DNA from: JANNYA01 sp031422315
Lineage (GTDB): Bacteria > Pseudomonadota > Gammaproteobacteria > Xanthomonadales > SZUA-5
Direction of reading: 5' to 3'
Length of the DNA: 59,377 nt
Assembly (NCBI GenBank): GCA_031422315.1
Contig: JANOQN010000071.1
Span: 1-59,377 of the forward strand
How positions within the stretch are numbered: position 1 is the first letter of the stretch; each line of letters begins with the position of its first letter. A model generated the notes under the pieces. It did not search any database. It was not told where the DNA came from and was given only the letters and a program-made list of their open reading frames with translations. The translations under genes were made by a program, and so were the position numbers. Positions 45,525 to 54,205 of this stretch are shown here, piece after piece.

Positions 45525-45600
45525 AAATAACGTTTGGTTAAGGGGCGGGCTTTAGCCTGGCCCAGCGAGGGCAACGAGCGATTTGAACCGCTAGTTGGTG
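45525..45600 (-). other. attC-like imperfect inverted repeat
   Basis: Read on the minus strand, the outer parts (caccaac and aacgtt) and inner parts (ggttcaa and ttaacc) pair, with a hairpin ggcTAAAgcc in the centre. The layout and the core AACGTT recall integron attC recombination sites, although the outer right base string differs from the GTTRRRY consensus. The stop codon of a 21-residue remnant lies inside it, as is typical for cassette genes. No integrase gene is seen. Confidence 0.35.
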
Positions 45601-45656
45601 CTAAGTGCCGCGAGTACAAGCGCAAGCACCGATGCGGTGACAGAAGTAATAGGCAT
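45591..45656 (-). pseudogene. N-terminal fragment of a second MAPEG-like gene
   Basis: After a good ribosome site (AAGGAGC) an ATG at 45656 starts MPITSVTASVLALVLAALST and stops at TAG 45591-45593, 21 residues later. This string matches the first membrane helix of small MAPEG proteins. The rest of the gene is missing, replaced by the attC-like sequence. It sits between the intact MAPEG gene and the TetR operators. Confidence 0.5.
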
Positions 45657-45691
45657 AGATGCTCCTTAGGTGTGGAAGTAATAGTATTTAT

Positions 45692-45727
45692 CTTACATTG
45701 TAAGACATGCATTGTAAGAATGTACAA
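45692..45727. promoter_or_regulatory. Candidate TetR operators
   Basis: A perfect palindrome-like cttacattgtaag (45692-45704) is followed by a second cattgtaag and an imperfect ttgta-agaatg-tacaa. It lies 29 bp before the TetR start in the divergent promoter region. The arrangement fits an autorepressed TetR regulator also controlling the MAPEG gene. Confidence 0.6.
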
Positions 45728-45755
45728 TAGATTTTTTTTGGGAGACACTCTGTTT

Positions 45756-46454
45756 ATGCCATCAACGCGCGCCCAACCCACAAAATCACGCAAAAACACT
45801 GCGAAAGACGTAGCAACAAAGAAGCCGCGTGGCACGCGCGAACCACTGCACCGTGAGCGCATTGAAAGCGAGGCGCTGGCGCTGATTGAAGCGCAGGGCT
45901 TAGACGCATTTACGACCAGAAAACTGGGTGAACGCTTGGGCTGCGAGGCCATGAGCATCTATTACCACTTCCCAAGTAAGGCGCACCTGTTGGATGCCTT
46001 GGTGGACCGCTTGCTCAGCACCTTGCCCATCCCACCCAAAGACCATACGCCGCCCCAACGCCTTCATACGCTGGTGCAGAGCTGGCGCACGATGGCACGG
46101 CAAAACCCGCGCTTTTATCTCTGGATGGCCATGCACCGCTGGAATTCAGCCACGGGCGTTGGTTTCCTGTCCGAGGTGCTGGACTGCTTTCACGACGCGG
46201 GTTTGGAGGCAGAGGGCGCGGCGCGGGGGTTTCGTGCTTTGGGCTACTACGTGCTAGGCGCTACGCTGGACGAAACCAGCGGATATGCCCAAGGCCCTTC
46301 ATCGCTCAACCCGATGAGCGAAGCGGACGTGCAGCAGCAGCACCCGCTTGTGTATCAGGCAGGTCAGTATTTCGTGCCCACTGAATTCGACCGCACATTT
46401 GCGCTTGGGCTGGGGGTCTTATTGCGCGGCTTAAAGGTTGAAGGCGTCCAGTGA
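45756..46454 (+). CDS. TetR/AcrR-family repressor
   Basis: 232 residues from an ATG preceded by GGGAG. A Lys/Arg-rich start is followed by a TetR DNA-binding helix-turn-helix: IESEALALIEAQGLDAFTTR, KLGERLGCEAMSIYYHFPSK. The C-terminal ligand domain resembles TetR_C proteins (FYLWMAMHRWNSATG, GLEAEGAARGFRALGYYVLG). It is divergent from the MAPEG gene with operator-like repeats between. An upstream open extension has no family similarity. The inducer is unknown. Confidence 0.88.
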   Translation: MPSTRAQPTKSRKNTAKDVATKKPRGTREPLHRERIESEALALIEAQGLDAFTTRKLGERLGCEAMSIYYHFPSKAHLLDALVDRLLSTLPIPPKDHTPPQRLHTLVQSWRTMARQNPRFYLWMAMHRWNSATGVGFLSEVLDCFHDAGLEAEGAARGFRALGYYVLGATLDETSGYAQGPSSLNPMSEADVQQQHPLVYQAGQYFVPTEFDRTFALGLGVLLRGLKVEGVQ

Positions 46455-46639
46455 GCGGAGAAGTGCCGACCACCACCGACAAAAGCTGACTGTCGCCCCC
46501 CAACGACTTACGAGATTTGGCGATGAGCAAATCACGAAATTGAACCGGCACGGGCTATGACCGCTTTCAAGAAAAGAATCAGCGTATCCATCCGCCCAAA
46601 CCCACCTAGAAACTCTATCCAGCCCACACTGCCGAGCAT

Positions 46640-46945
46640 TGCGCGCAGAAAGTCGCCGCGATAGTCGAAAATCCGGAAGCAGTGGCTGAATACAGTTCTA
46701 GGTTGACCAATTTGTCGTGGCTGATGAAATCATTGAGCGAACCAATTGCGCGCAAGGCGAATGCTGAAGACAAAGTTACCGGCAGATTTTGGGAAGGTCG
46801 ATTCAAGTGCCAAGCGCTGCTATCCCAAAAATCGATACTGGCCGCCATGACTTACGTCGACTTGAACCCGGTGCGCGCAAAAATCGCCAGCTACCGATGG
46901 AATACAGCAACGTACTACGCAGTGCTTGTCGAAAAGGCGAGCTAA
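46640..46945 (+). pseudogene. RAYT (REP-associated tyrosine transposase) remnant
   Basis: The frame reads VENPEAVAEYSSRL, LSWLMKSLSEPIARKANAED, TGRFWEGRFKCQALL and AAMTYVDLNPVRAKIA. These are the C-terminal blocks of IS200-like RAYT transposases. The N-terminal half with the HUH motif is missing and the upstream sequence is out of frame. The end is joined to a VapC fragment at about 46897. RAYT enzymes mobilise palindromic REP elements, of which several occur in this window. Confidence 0.8.
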
Positions 46946-47193
46946 GCGCGCAAGACGCACAAAGCGCAATCGCAGCGCTTAAGCAGCTGCCAATCGAAAT
47001 TGATGCAACCGCGCCTGATGCTGCCATGCTACTTTCTTTGGCGCTTCGCTTTGATCTTTCTGCCTATGATGCGGTGCACCTGGAATTGGCGCTTCGCAAA
47101 CAGCTGTGCATTGCAACGCAAGATCGGGCGCTTGCTGAGGCTGCGCTGTTAGCCGGCGTGGGGTTAGTCGCTTTGTCAATAGGCAGCGTTTGA
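46897..47193 (+). pseudogene. C-terminal half of a VapC PIN toxin
   Basis: From an ATG at 46897 the frame gives MEYSNVLRSACRKGELSAQD, RFDLSAYDAVHLELALRKQL and ATQDRALAEAALLAG. This is the second half of a VapC PIN domain including the middle Glu and the C-terminal Asp motif. The first strand with its catalytic Asp is absent, so the toxin should be dead. The open frame also runs back into the RAYT remnant. No antitoxin remains. Confidence 0.75.
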
Positions 47194-47201
47194 ACTCTAA
47201 A

Positions 47202-47777
47202 CTAACGCGCCAACCAAGCCCTAGCAAATGCAAATCGGCGCCCGGCTGTTGCAACGCTAATCCCGATCACTTCAGCGGCTTCTTCATTACTCAAGCCGCC
47301 CAACATGCGCAGCTCCAGCAGCTGAGCGGCATCAGGGTCGCGCTTTTGCAGCTGTTCAAGGCCGTTAATCAGCTGCGTCAAGTGCAGTGGTGATTGCGGG
47401 CTGACGGCTTGATCGGAATCGAGCCATTCGATTGATACCAAATCATATTCACCGCCGCGTTTTTCGGCGGCGCGCTCGCGGATCAAATCCAGTAGCACGC
47501 GGCGCAAGGACTGACTGGCGAGCGCTAAAAAGTGCGCGCGGTTAGCGAAACCAGTGCGCTGATCAATAATGCGGGCGTAGCTTTCGTGCAGTAAATCGGT
47601 GGCGCTCAAGCTCAGCTTACCGCCTGCCCCGCCCCGCAGCACGCCAAGCGCACGCAGGCGCAGCACGGGGTAAAGCACTTGGAAGATTTGATCGCGCGCG
47701 GCCAAATCACCGGCGCGCCAGAGCTGCAATAGCGCGGTTACATCGGTGGCTTCAGCGGCGGTTGTAGATGGAAGCAT
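47202..47777 (-). CDS. ECF-subfamily RNA polymerase sigma factor
   Basis: 191 residues. Region 2 includes LLQLWRAGDLAARDQIFQVL and TDLLHESYARIIDQ. Region 4 has LLELRMLGGLSNEEAAEVIG and SVATAGRRFAFARAWLAR, a helix-turn-helix. The AHFLALASQSLRRVLLDLIR segment is the signature of the ECF group often labelled TIGR02999. These sigma factors redirect RNA polymerase under envelope or other stress, usually with a kinase or anti-sigma partner; none is adjacent. It is convergent to the VapC remnant. Confidence 0.88.
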   Translation of the reverse strand: MLPSTTAAEATDVTALLQLWRAGDLAARDQIFQVLYPVLRLRALGVLRGGAGGKLSLSATDLLHESYARIIDQRTGFANRAHFLALASQSLRRVLLDLIRERAAEKRGGEYDLVSIEWLDSDQAVSPQSPLHLTQLINGLEQLQKRDPDAAQLLELRMLGGLSNEEAAEVIGISVATAGRRFAFARAWLAR

Positions 47778-47852
47778 CGGCGCGGTGTATGGGTTAGAAA
47801 GGCTAACGTTAGCACGCCTGCTCCTGCGCTTTGATCAACAAAAATTTGCTCG

Positions 47853-50090
47853 CTACTTCCCCGCCAAATCCATCACAAATGCAAACTCTTCCGCCGTTTC
47901 ACCCAATCGATCAAAGCGCCCTGACCTGCCGCCGTGGCCGGCTTCCATGTTGACTTTGAATAGCAGTGGATTGCTGTCAGTTTTTAGATGGCGCAACTTG
48001 GCGACCCACTTTGCCGGTTCCCAATATTGCACCTGGCTATCATGCAAGCCGGTCGTGATCAGCATGGCCGGATAGCTTTGCGCGCTGACCTGATCGTAAG
48101 GCGAATAGCTCAGCATGTAGTCGTAATAGACTTTGGTTTTTGGATTGCCCCACTCATCAAATTCCCCGGTGGTGAGTGGGATCGACTCGTCCAGCATGGT
48201 GCTGACTACATCGACAAACGGCACGTGCGCCACGATGCCTTTGTATTTTTCCGGCGCCATATTGGCAATCGCGCCCATCAGCAGTCCGCCTGCACTGCCG
48301 CCCATAGCGAAGACTTTGTCTTTCGCGCCGAATTTTTGCGTGGTTAAATGATCAGTGACGTCAATAAAGTCGGTGAAGGTGTTGATTTTTTTCAGCAATT
48401 TGCCGTCTTCATACCATTTGCGACCCATTTCTTGACCGCCGCGTATGTGCGCAATGGCGTAGACAAAACCGCGATTTAACAGGCTTAAGCGGTTGCTGTT
48501 GAAATACGGATCCATCGACGCGCCGTACGAGCCGTAGGCATAAACATACAGCGGCGCAGTGCCATCCAACGCGGTTGTTTTTTTGTAGACCACTGAAATC
48601 GGAATCTGCGTGCCGTCTTTAGCGGTGGCGTGCAGATACTGGCTTTCATACAGCGATGCATCAAATTCGCCCAGAATCGAATCTTGCTTGAGCAGCGCGC
48701 GCTTGCCGGATTGCAAATCCAACGCGAACACTTGCCCGGGCGCGGTCAGCGAATCATAGCGATAGCGCAGTGCGCCGCTGGCTAAATCAGGCGTGCTCAA
48801 AATGTTCATCACGTAACTTGGGTCGTCAGCTTTGATGAGTTCGGATTTTTGCGTAGCTAAGTCCAACACGCGCACTTTCGCTAAGCCATCGCTGCGCTGG
48901 CCAATCGCCATTTTGCCGTTGAAGAGTTCGAACTCTTCAATAAACACCGATGGATCGTGCGGCACCAGCGTTTGCCATTGTTTCGCGTCGCCAAAATCTG
49001 CGCCAGGATCTGCACTGTCCTTTACCGTAAGTATCTGGAAGTTGTCGGATTTTTCAGATTTTTGGGTGACTGGATTGAGCGCTGCAATATTGCTCAATAT
49101 ATAAAACTGACCATCCATGTGATCAATCGAATACGCCACGTCACGCTCTCTTGCGCGGAACATTTTGAATTCACCGCTTGGATCATCTGCGCGCAAAATT
49201 CGGTGCTCGCTGGTCAGCGTGGAATTCATCGACATCACCAAATAGCGTTCGCTCTTTGTGCTGCTTATCGATAGGTAAAAGGTGTTGTCTTTTTCCTGAT
49301 AGACCAGCGTGGCGCTTTTTGGATCAGCGCCTAGCTTGTGCCGGAACAGCTGGTACGGCAGCAGCGTTTCTTCGTCTTCATTAGTGTAAAACAGCGTTTG
49401 GTTGTCCGCCGCCCACACCATATCGCCAGAGACTTGCTCGATCACGCCGGCAATATCGGCATTGGTATCTAGGTTTTTGAACTTGATCGAATATTGCCTG
49501 CGGCCGACATAATCCACCGCGTAGGCCATGGTTTTGCCATCTGCGCTGACTTGTAAGTTGCCTACCGAAAAATACGCGGAATCACCCGCTAAGGCATTGC
49601 CATCCAGTAAAATTTGCTCGGGATCCGTCATCGAGCCTTTGCGGCGTGCGAAAATCGGGTACTGCTGGCCCTGCTCGTAGCGGGTGTAGTACCAAAAGCC
49701 GTTTTCTAAAGTGGGCACCGTGCTTTCATCTTCTTTGATGCGTGCACGCAGCTCTTTGGTCAAATCCGTAACGCGCCCGCTTAAGCGTTCGAAATAGGCC
49801 TTTTTATAGTCGTTTTCGGCGCTCAAGTACGCCAGCATTTCTGGGTTTTCCCGCTTGTCATCGCGTAGCCAATGATAAGGATCGATCCGGGTGCCGTGCT
49901 CGGATTCGATTTTTGCGTCCACTCGTTTGGCAACAGGGGCTGGCATTACTGCGGCGGCAATCGGTTGGTCTGACTTTTTTACGGTTGGCATATCGGCTTC
50001 TGAAGTGGGTTTTTTGGTGTTGAGTAAGCGCGCACTTAGCATTACAACTGCAAGCGCGATCACGACGCCGATAATTTGGCTCTTTTTCAT
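47853..50090 (-). CDS. Oligopeptidase B-like S9 peptidase, membrane-anchored
   Basis: 745 residues. The N-terminal helix IIGVVIALAVVMLSARLLN suggests an anchor or uncleaved signal. The body is an S9A prolyl-oligopeptidase: RIDPYHWLRDDKRENPEMLA at the start of the beta-propeller, then a hydrolase domain with AYGSYGASMDPYF, MGGSAGGLLMGA (Ser about 600), TTGLHDSQVQYWEPAKW (Asp about 685) and MEAGHGGRSGR (His about 720). This is oligopeptidase B architecture, which cuts small peptides after Arg or Lys. RBS AAGGAA precedes the ATG. Confidence 0.9.
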   Translation of the reverse strand: MKKSQIIGVVIALAVVMLSARLLNTKKPTSEADMPTVKKSDQPIAAAVMPAPVAKRVDAKIESEHGTRIDPYHWLRDDKRENPEMLAYLSAENDYKKAYFERLSGRVTDLTKELRARIKEDESTVPTLENGFWYYTRYEQGQQYPIFARRKGSMTDPEQILLDGNALAGDSAYFSVGNLQVSADGKTMAYAVDYVGRRQYSIKFKNLDTNADIAGVIEQVSGDMVWAADNQTLFYTNEDEETLLPYQLFRHKLGADPKSATLVYQEKDNTFYLSISSTKSERYLVMSMNSTLTSEHRILRADDPSGEFKMFRARERDVAYSIDHMDGQFYILSNIAALNPVTQKSEKSDNFQILTVKDSADPGADFGDAKQWQTLVPHDPSVFIEEFELFNGKMAIGQRSDGLAKVRVLDLATQKSELIKADDPSYVMNILSTPDLASGALRYRYDSLTAPGQVFALDLQSGKRALLKQDSILGEFDASLYESQYLHATAKDGTQIPISVVYKKTTALDGTAPLYVYAYGSYGASMDPYFNSNRLSLLNRGFVYAIAHIRGGQEMGRKWYEDGKLLKKINTFTDFIDVTDHLTTQKFGAKDKVFAMGGSAGGLLMGAIANMAPEKYKGIVAHVPFVDVVSTMLDESIPLTTGEFDEWGNPKTKVYYDYMLSYSPYDQVSAQSYPAMLITTGLHDSQVQYWEPAKWVAKLRHLKTDSNPLLFKVNMEAGHGGRSGRFDRLGETAEEFAFVMDLAGK

Positions 50091-50314
50091 GGGAATTCCT
50101 TACACTAATTTTCGCTGCGCAGTGTAGTCGCATGCGGTTGTTTTCACTTTATTTTGACGAAAGATTATTTTTCCAACCCAAGTTCGCGGCCCAATTTTCT
50201 GGGGCTAAACAAGCGCTCAGCAAAATAAGGCTTGGTGATGCAGCTTTGTTGCCGATAAGCTTGCCGCCTAAGATTTACGACGAGCGCCATGAACATTAAT
50301 CGAGCTTTTCATCG

Positions 50315-51160
50315 ATGAGCCTTCTCAATCAACTCGCGCAGAGCGCCGAGGCCAGAAAACTTGGCGATAGCGAAGCACAAAACCAGCAAGCGGTGCGCGA
50401 ATCGGCTTACGCGGCACTGCAAATCAAGCTGGGTGAATTGGCCGAATACCTGAGCAACTTGACGACGCTGCTGCGCGAAGGCAATGAGCTAGTCACGCAA
50501 AATTACGAATTCCCGGGTTACGGCACAGTAGTCACGCAAATTGCGCACGACTATAAAGTGACGCAAGGCCCACCCAATAAAAGCAGCTTGGAAGTGCGCT
50601 TGGAATTTTCTGCCAATATTCTGGCTGAGCAATCGCCGCTGGTTGTCACCCAAGGCTTGAGCCGATATCAAGCGGTAAAAGCGATTTTTGATAAGCATCG
50701 CATTTCCGGCATGCAAGACGTTAAAAAAGATGCCTCCGGCGTTATCCAGAGCGCGACTTTTAAAGCACGCGGCAAACTACCGATTGCACTCGTGGCGATC
50801 ACCGACAATCAATCCGGTGCGCTGCGTTTGCAGCTATCGAATTTTGAAGACCTGTCGGAATCATTAAAAACGTTTAGCGCCGATCAGGTCGACGAGAAGC
50901 TGTTCGATCTAATCGGCCATTACGTTGCGCGCAAAGATAATGAGCTAACCCGAGAAAAGCTCTCGCATGATCTGATGAAGAAGATTCGCCACACCGCTCA
51001 GCACAATGAAATGCGCCGCAAGTGGGAAGAAAAGCTAGCGGGTCAAGCCGCCGCCGAAGAAGCTGCGCGCCAGCAAGCTGAGGAAGCTAACAAGCTGCAT
51101 AACCGATTGCTCAATCAAGGCAAGAGTTTGCTGGGCAAGCTGGGGCTTTTTAAAAAATAA
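50315..51160 (+). CDS. Hypothetical protein with C-terminal coiled coil
   Basis: 281 residues, no signal peptide. The middle part forms a beta-rich domain (SLEVRLEFSANILAEQS, IQSATFKARGKLPIALVAI). The C-terminal part is a charged helix with Ala/Glu repeats (LAGQAAAEEAARQQAEEANK) ending in GKLGLFKK. I do not recognise a family. It is alone between a divergent peptidase gene and the GNAT-min block. Confidence 0.55.
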   Translation: MSLLNQLAQSAEARKLGDSEAQNQQAVRESAYAALQIKLGELAEYLSNLTTLLREGNELVTQNYEFPGYGTVVTQIAHDYKVTQGPPNKSSLEVRLEFSANILAEQSPLVVTQGLSRYQAVKAIFDKHRISGMQDVKKDASGVIQSATFKARGKLPIALVAITDNQSGALRLQLSNFEDLSESLKTFSADQVDEKLFDLIGHYVARKDNELTREKLSHDLMKKIRHTAQHNEMRRKWEEKLAGQAAAEEAARQQAEEANKLHNRLLNQGKSLLGKLGLFKK

Positions 51161-51330
51161 GTATTTGAGTCTGATTTTTCGCGTCTCGCTCGGGAGTCAC
51201 GCAATTGTTAGCAGAACCAAGCTCTGCGCCCCATTGAAATCAGAACTTAGCCCTAAATGCGCGCCACAAACTGGCATACTTCGCGCCGCAGGCCGCAAGG
51301 CTGAGTTATCTTCACAATGCTGGACAAATT

Positions 51331-51951
51331 ATGACAATTACGCTGCGCGACGTTCAGTCGAGTGACTTAGATACCATCCTCGCCATCAACAATAGCGCCG
51401 GGGACAGCATCATCCCGATTGACGGCCAGCGCATGGCACGCTTTTTAGATATCGCCCGCTACTTTCGAGTTGCTGAAGCTGACGGGCAGGTCGTGGGATT
51501 TTTGATCGGCTTGACCCCTGAAGCGCAGTACGACAGCCCAAATTTTCACTGGTTCAAGTCGAAATACGAAGATTTTCTCTATATAGATCGCGTCGTAATG
51601 ACCGCCGATCATCGCCGCTCGGGCGTGGGCCGCTTGTTTTATGCGGATGTGCTGAATTTTTGCGAGGTGCGCCGCCCGCGTTTGACTTGCGAAGTATTTA
51701 TCGAGCCGCGTGATGATGTGTCATTGGTATTTTTTGCCACGCAAGGCTTTAAAGAAGTCGGCCAGCTAGATTTACCAAACAACCGCAAAGTATCTTTGAT
51801 GAGTAAAGAGCTAGAAAGCTTCAGTTTTGTCAGCGAAACCTATTTGCAGCAGGAAAAAAGCATTCCCGATTGGGCGTTGAAAGATCGCCTGAGTGGGCAT
51901 GTGGGTGGACGCAGTCACATCAGCCTCGAATTGCTAAAAAAGTCGGCTTAA
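51331..51951 (+). CDS. GNAT-family N-acetyltransferase
   Basis: 206 residues. The acetyl-CoA site is VVMTADHRRSGVGRLFYADV (R-R-x-G-x-G type), with the usual upstream beta strand FLYIDRVVM. It acetylates an unknown amine; members include small-molecule and protein acetyltransferases. It ends 1 bp before minC, so it may be co-transcribed with the division-site genes. Confidence 0.85.
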   Translation: MTITLRDVQSSDLDTILAINNSAGDSIIPIDGQRMARFLDIARYFRVAEADGQVVGFLIGLTPEAQYDSPNFHWFKSKYEDFLYIDRVVMTADHRRSGVGRLFYADVLNFCEVRRPRLTCEVFIEPRDDVSLVFFATQGFKEVGQLDLPNNRKVSLMSKELESFSFVSETYLQQEKSIPDWALKDRLSGHVGGRSHISLELLKKSA

Positions 51952-51952
51952 C

Positions 51953-52921
51953 ATGGCGAAAGCAAATTTCGAACTTAAAAACGACTCGTTTCAGCTGATG
52001 CGTGTCAAAGTTGGCGCGGCGGATTGGGCCGGTTTGCAGGAGTATTTGGCCGATCAAATCGAGCAAGCGCCAGAATTATTGGGCAGCTGTTTGATTGCGC
52101 TGGACGTCAGTTCTCTTGCCGTGCCCAATGCCGAATCGATGGATGATTTACTGCTGCGCTTGCGCTACGCCGGGGCGCTAAGCTGCGCGTTTGTGGCAGA
52201 GCCCGGCAGCGCGTGGGCACTTCTGCTGGCTGAGCGTTCGCTGCCTATGCTGTTGCCGCCGATTAAATTGCGAGGCAATCCAAAAGTAGTGGATGAGTCA
52301 TTAATTAACGTGCATCCAGCATTTCCACCTACATTCGAACTCGTGCCGCCCGAGTCCAATGACAAAGCATTGCAGGCCAGCCGAAAAAAACGCACCGCAG
52401 GCGCAGATTTTGAGACGGTTCTGGGTCAAGTGTTTGCCGCGAAAACTCAGGCTCAATCCGAGCCAAGTCAGTCTGAGGCAAAATCTAAAGTGAGCGCGTC
52501 AAACCAAGCAGGCGCTGCAATAGTTGTAAAAGTCAGTCTGGACGTTGAAAAAGCCGCGCCAGTTGAACCAATTGCCGCCATCACGCCTGCCCTCACCGCG
52601 CAACGCTACGAAGGCCAAGTTCGCTCTGGCCAGCAAATGTATGCCAAAGGCCGCGATTTGGTGATCACCGGCAATGTGGGTGCGGGTGCTGAAGTCGTAT
52701 CAGATAACAGCGTGCACATTTACGGCAAACTGATGGGCAAAGCGGTGGCGGGTGCTAGCGGGGATCGTAATGCGCGCATTTATTGCTTGGCGTTTGGCGC
52801 GGAATTGGTGTCGATTGCCGGTATTTTTCGCGTTTTTGAGTCTGTGCCCAGCGATATTCGTGGTAAACCGGTCCACATTTTTTTAGACGGCGATAAAATC
52901 AAGATCGAGCCGTTCGTTTAG
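51953..52921 (+). CDS. minC: Septum-site inhibitor MinC
   Basis: 322 residues. The N-terminal domain (FELKNDSFQLMRVKV) and the C-terminal beta-helix domain (QMYAKGRDLVITGNVGAGAE, DNSVHIYGKLMGKAVAGASG, NARIYCLAFGAELVSIAGIF) are both present with a long linker between. It blocks FtsZ rings at the poles when bound to MinD. The linker has a Ser/Glu-rich part (SEPSQSEAKSK). Length is slightly above the 230-residue E. coli form, as in several gammaproteobacteria. Confidence 0.95.
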   Translation: MAKANFELKNDSFQLMRVKVGAADWAGLQEYLADQIEQAPELLGSCLIALDVSSLAVPNAESMDDLLLRLRYAGALSCAFVAEPGSAWALLLAERSLPMLLPPIKLRGNPKVVDESLINVHPAFPPTFELVPPESNDKALQASRKKRTAGADFETVLGQVFAAKTQAQSEPSQSEAKSKVSASNQAGAAIVVKVSLDVEKAAPVEPIAAITPALTAQRYEGQVRSGQQMYAKGRDLVITGNVGAGAEVVSDNSVHIYGKLMGKAVAGASGDRNARIYCLAFGAELVSIAGIFRVFESVPSDIRGKPVHIFLDGDKIKIEPFV

Positions 52922-52952
52922 GATTGCAGCGTTTGAGCGCGGGAGAAGGAAT

Positions 52953-53759
52953 TTGGCGGAAATTATTGTAGTAACTTCAGGCAAAGGCGGCGTTGGCAAA
53001 ACCACGACTTCGGCCTCGATTGCGACCGGCTTTGCCCGCTTGGGTAAGCGCGTGGTGGTGATTGATTTTGATATTGGCCTGCGCAACTTAGATTTGATCA
53101 TGGGCTGCGAACGCCGGGTCGTGTATGACTTTGTCAACGTCATTCAAGGCGATTGCAACCTCAAACAGGCGCTGATTAAAGACAAGCGCTTTGACAATTT
53201 GAGCATCCTTGCCGCCAGCCAAACCAGAGACAAAGACGCGCTCAGCGAAGCTGGCGTCGAGAAAGTTTTAAACGATCTTAAAGCCGATTTCGATATTATT
53301 TTGTGCGATTCCCCAGCCGGCATTGAGCGCGGCGCGCATTTGGCAATGTATTTTGCCGATCGCGCAATTGTTGTGGTGAACCCTGAAGTATCTTCAGTGC
53401 GCGATTCTGATCGCGTGATTGGGCTTATGGCCAGCAAAAGCCGAAGGGCGGAGCAAGGCACGCGCATCCAAGAACATCTACTGCTGACCCGCTACGCGCC
53501 TGATCGGGTTGAGCGCGGTGAAATGCTCAGCGTCAAAGACGTCGAAGATATTTTAGGCTTGAAAGTTATCGGCGTGATTCCCGAATCACCCGATGTGCTG
53601 CAAGCTTCGAACCAAGGCACGCCAGTCATTTTGGAAGATGCTTCCGAAGCCGGCATGGCCTACAACGACGCCGTGCGCCGGATTTTGGGTGAAACGGTAC
53701 CGTATCGCTTCATGGAGCCAAAGAAAAAGGGCTTCTTCCAGCGCATCTTCGGAGCCTAA
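52953..53759 (+). CDS. minD: Septum-site ATPase MinD
   Basis: 268 residues with a TTG start after AGAAGGA. The deviant Walker A is SGKGGVGKTTTS (8-19), followed by VVIDFDIGLRNLDLIMGCE and ILCDSPAGIERGAHLAMYF. The amphipathic C-terminal helix GFFQRIFGA binds membrane. It recruits MinC and is released by MinE. Confidence 0.97.
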   Translation: MAEIIVVTSGKGGVGKTTTSASIATGFARLGKRVVVIDFDIGLRNLDLIMGCERRVVYDFVNVIQGDCNLKQALIKDKRFDNLSILAASQTRDKDALSEAGVEKVLNDLKADFDIILCDSPAGIERGAHLAMYFADRAIVVVNPEVSSVRDSDRVIGLMASKSRRAEQGTRIQEHLLLTRYAPDRVERGEMLSVKDVEDILGLKVIGVIPESPDVLQASNQGTPVILEDASEAGMAYNDAVRRILGETVPYRFMEPKKKGFFQRIFGA

Positions 53760-53762
53760 GCC

Positions 53763-54014
53763 ATGGGTTTGCTCGATTTTTTCAAAGCCCGCCCGAAAAG
53801 CACGGCCAATTTAGCGAAAGAGCGCCTGACGATTTTAGTATCGCAAGAGCGCACCAGCCGCAACGCGCCGGATTACCTGCCGCTGCTGCGCAAAGAGCTG
53901 CTCGAAGTGATTCGTAAGTACGTCAACGTAGATACTGACGCCGTTACCGTAAACGTGCAAAAAGATGGTAGTCAGGAATTGTTGGAACTTTCGGTGACTT
54001 TGCCGGAGAGGTAG
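53763..54014 (+). CDS. minE: Division topological specificity factor MinE
   Basis: 83 residues. Starts MGLLDFFKARPKSTANLAKE with the membrane-targeting N-terminus, followed by RLTILVSQERTSRNAPDYLP and the C-terminal dimerisation domain. It drives MinCD oscillation. It begins 3 bp after minD, completing a normal minCDE operon. Confidence 0.97.
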   Translation: MGLLDFFKARPKSTANLAKERLTILVSQERTSRNAPDYLPLLRKELLEVIRKYVNVDTDAVTVNVQKDGSQELLELSVTLPER

Positions 54015-54077
54015 TGCAGATTGCGTTTAAGAGCGGGTTCAGCGAAATTTCTTTAGAACACCTCAAATGTTTTCTTG

Positions 54078-54169
54078 CGTCATCCCCGCGAACGCGGGAC
54101 CCAGTACAGGTGTCAACATTCAATTGAGCGTTTGAGCAGCTGGGTTTTCGCCTTCGCGGGAATGATGAT
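54078..54169. repeat. MITE-like repeat, second copy
   Basis: Ends tgcgtcatccccgcgaacgc and gccttcgcgggaatgatgat are inverted relatives. The interior begins cagtacaggtgtcaa, shared with 24667-24814. It lies between minE and the methyltransferase gene. Confidence 0.7.
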
Positions 54170-54205
54170 AAAAGCGGTAACAAACCACTCGTTTCGAGAC
54201 ACTCC

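Noticed and set aside
45534..45755. N-terminal extension of the TetR gene to 45534
   Set aside because: It would span the operators and the MAPEG fragment on the other strand, with no TetR similarity; ATG 45756 has a ribosome site.
36754..47200. A direct repeat of the tRNA-Phe 3' end marking the far border of an island
   Set aside because: No second copy longer than about 8 bp was seen by eye, and no integrase gene was found.
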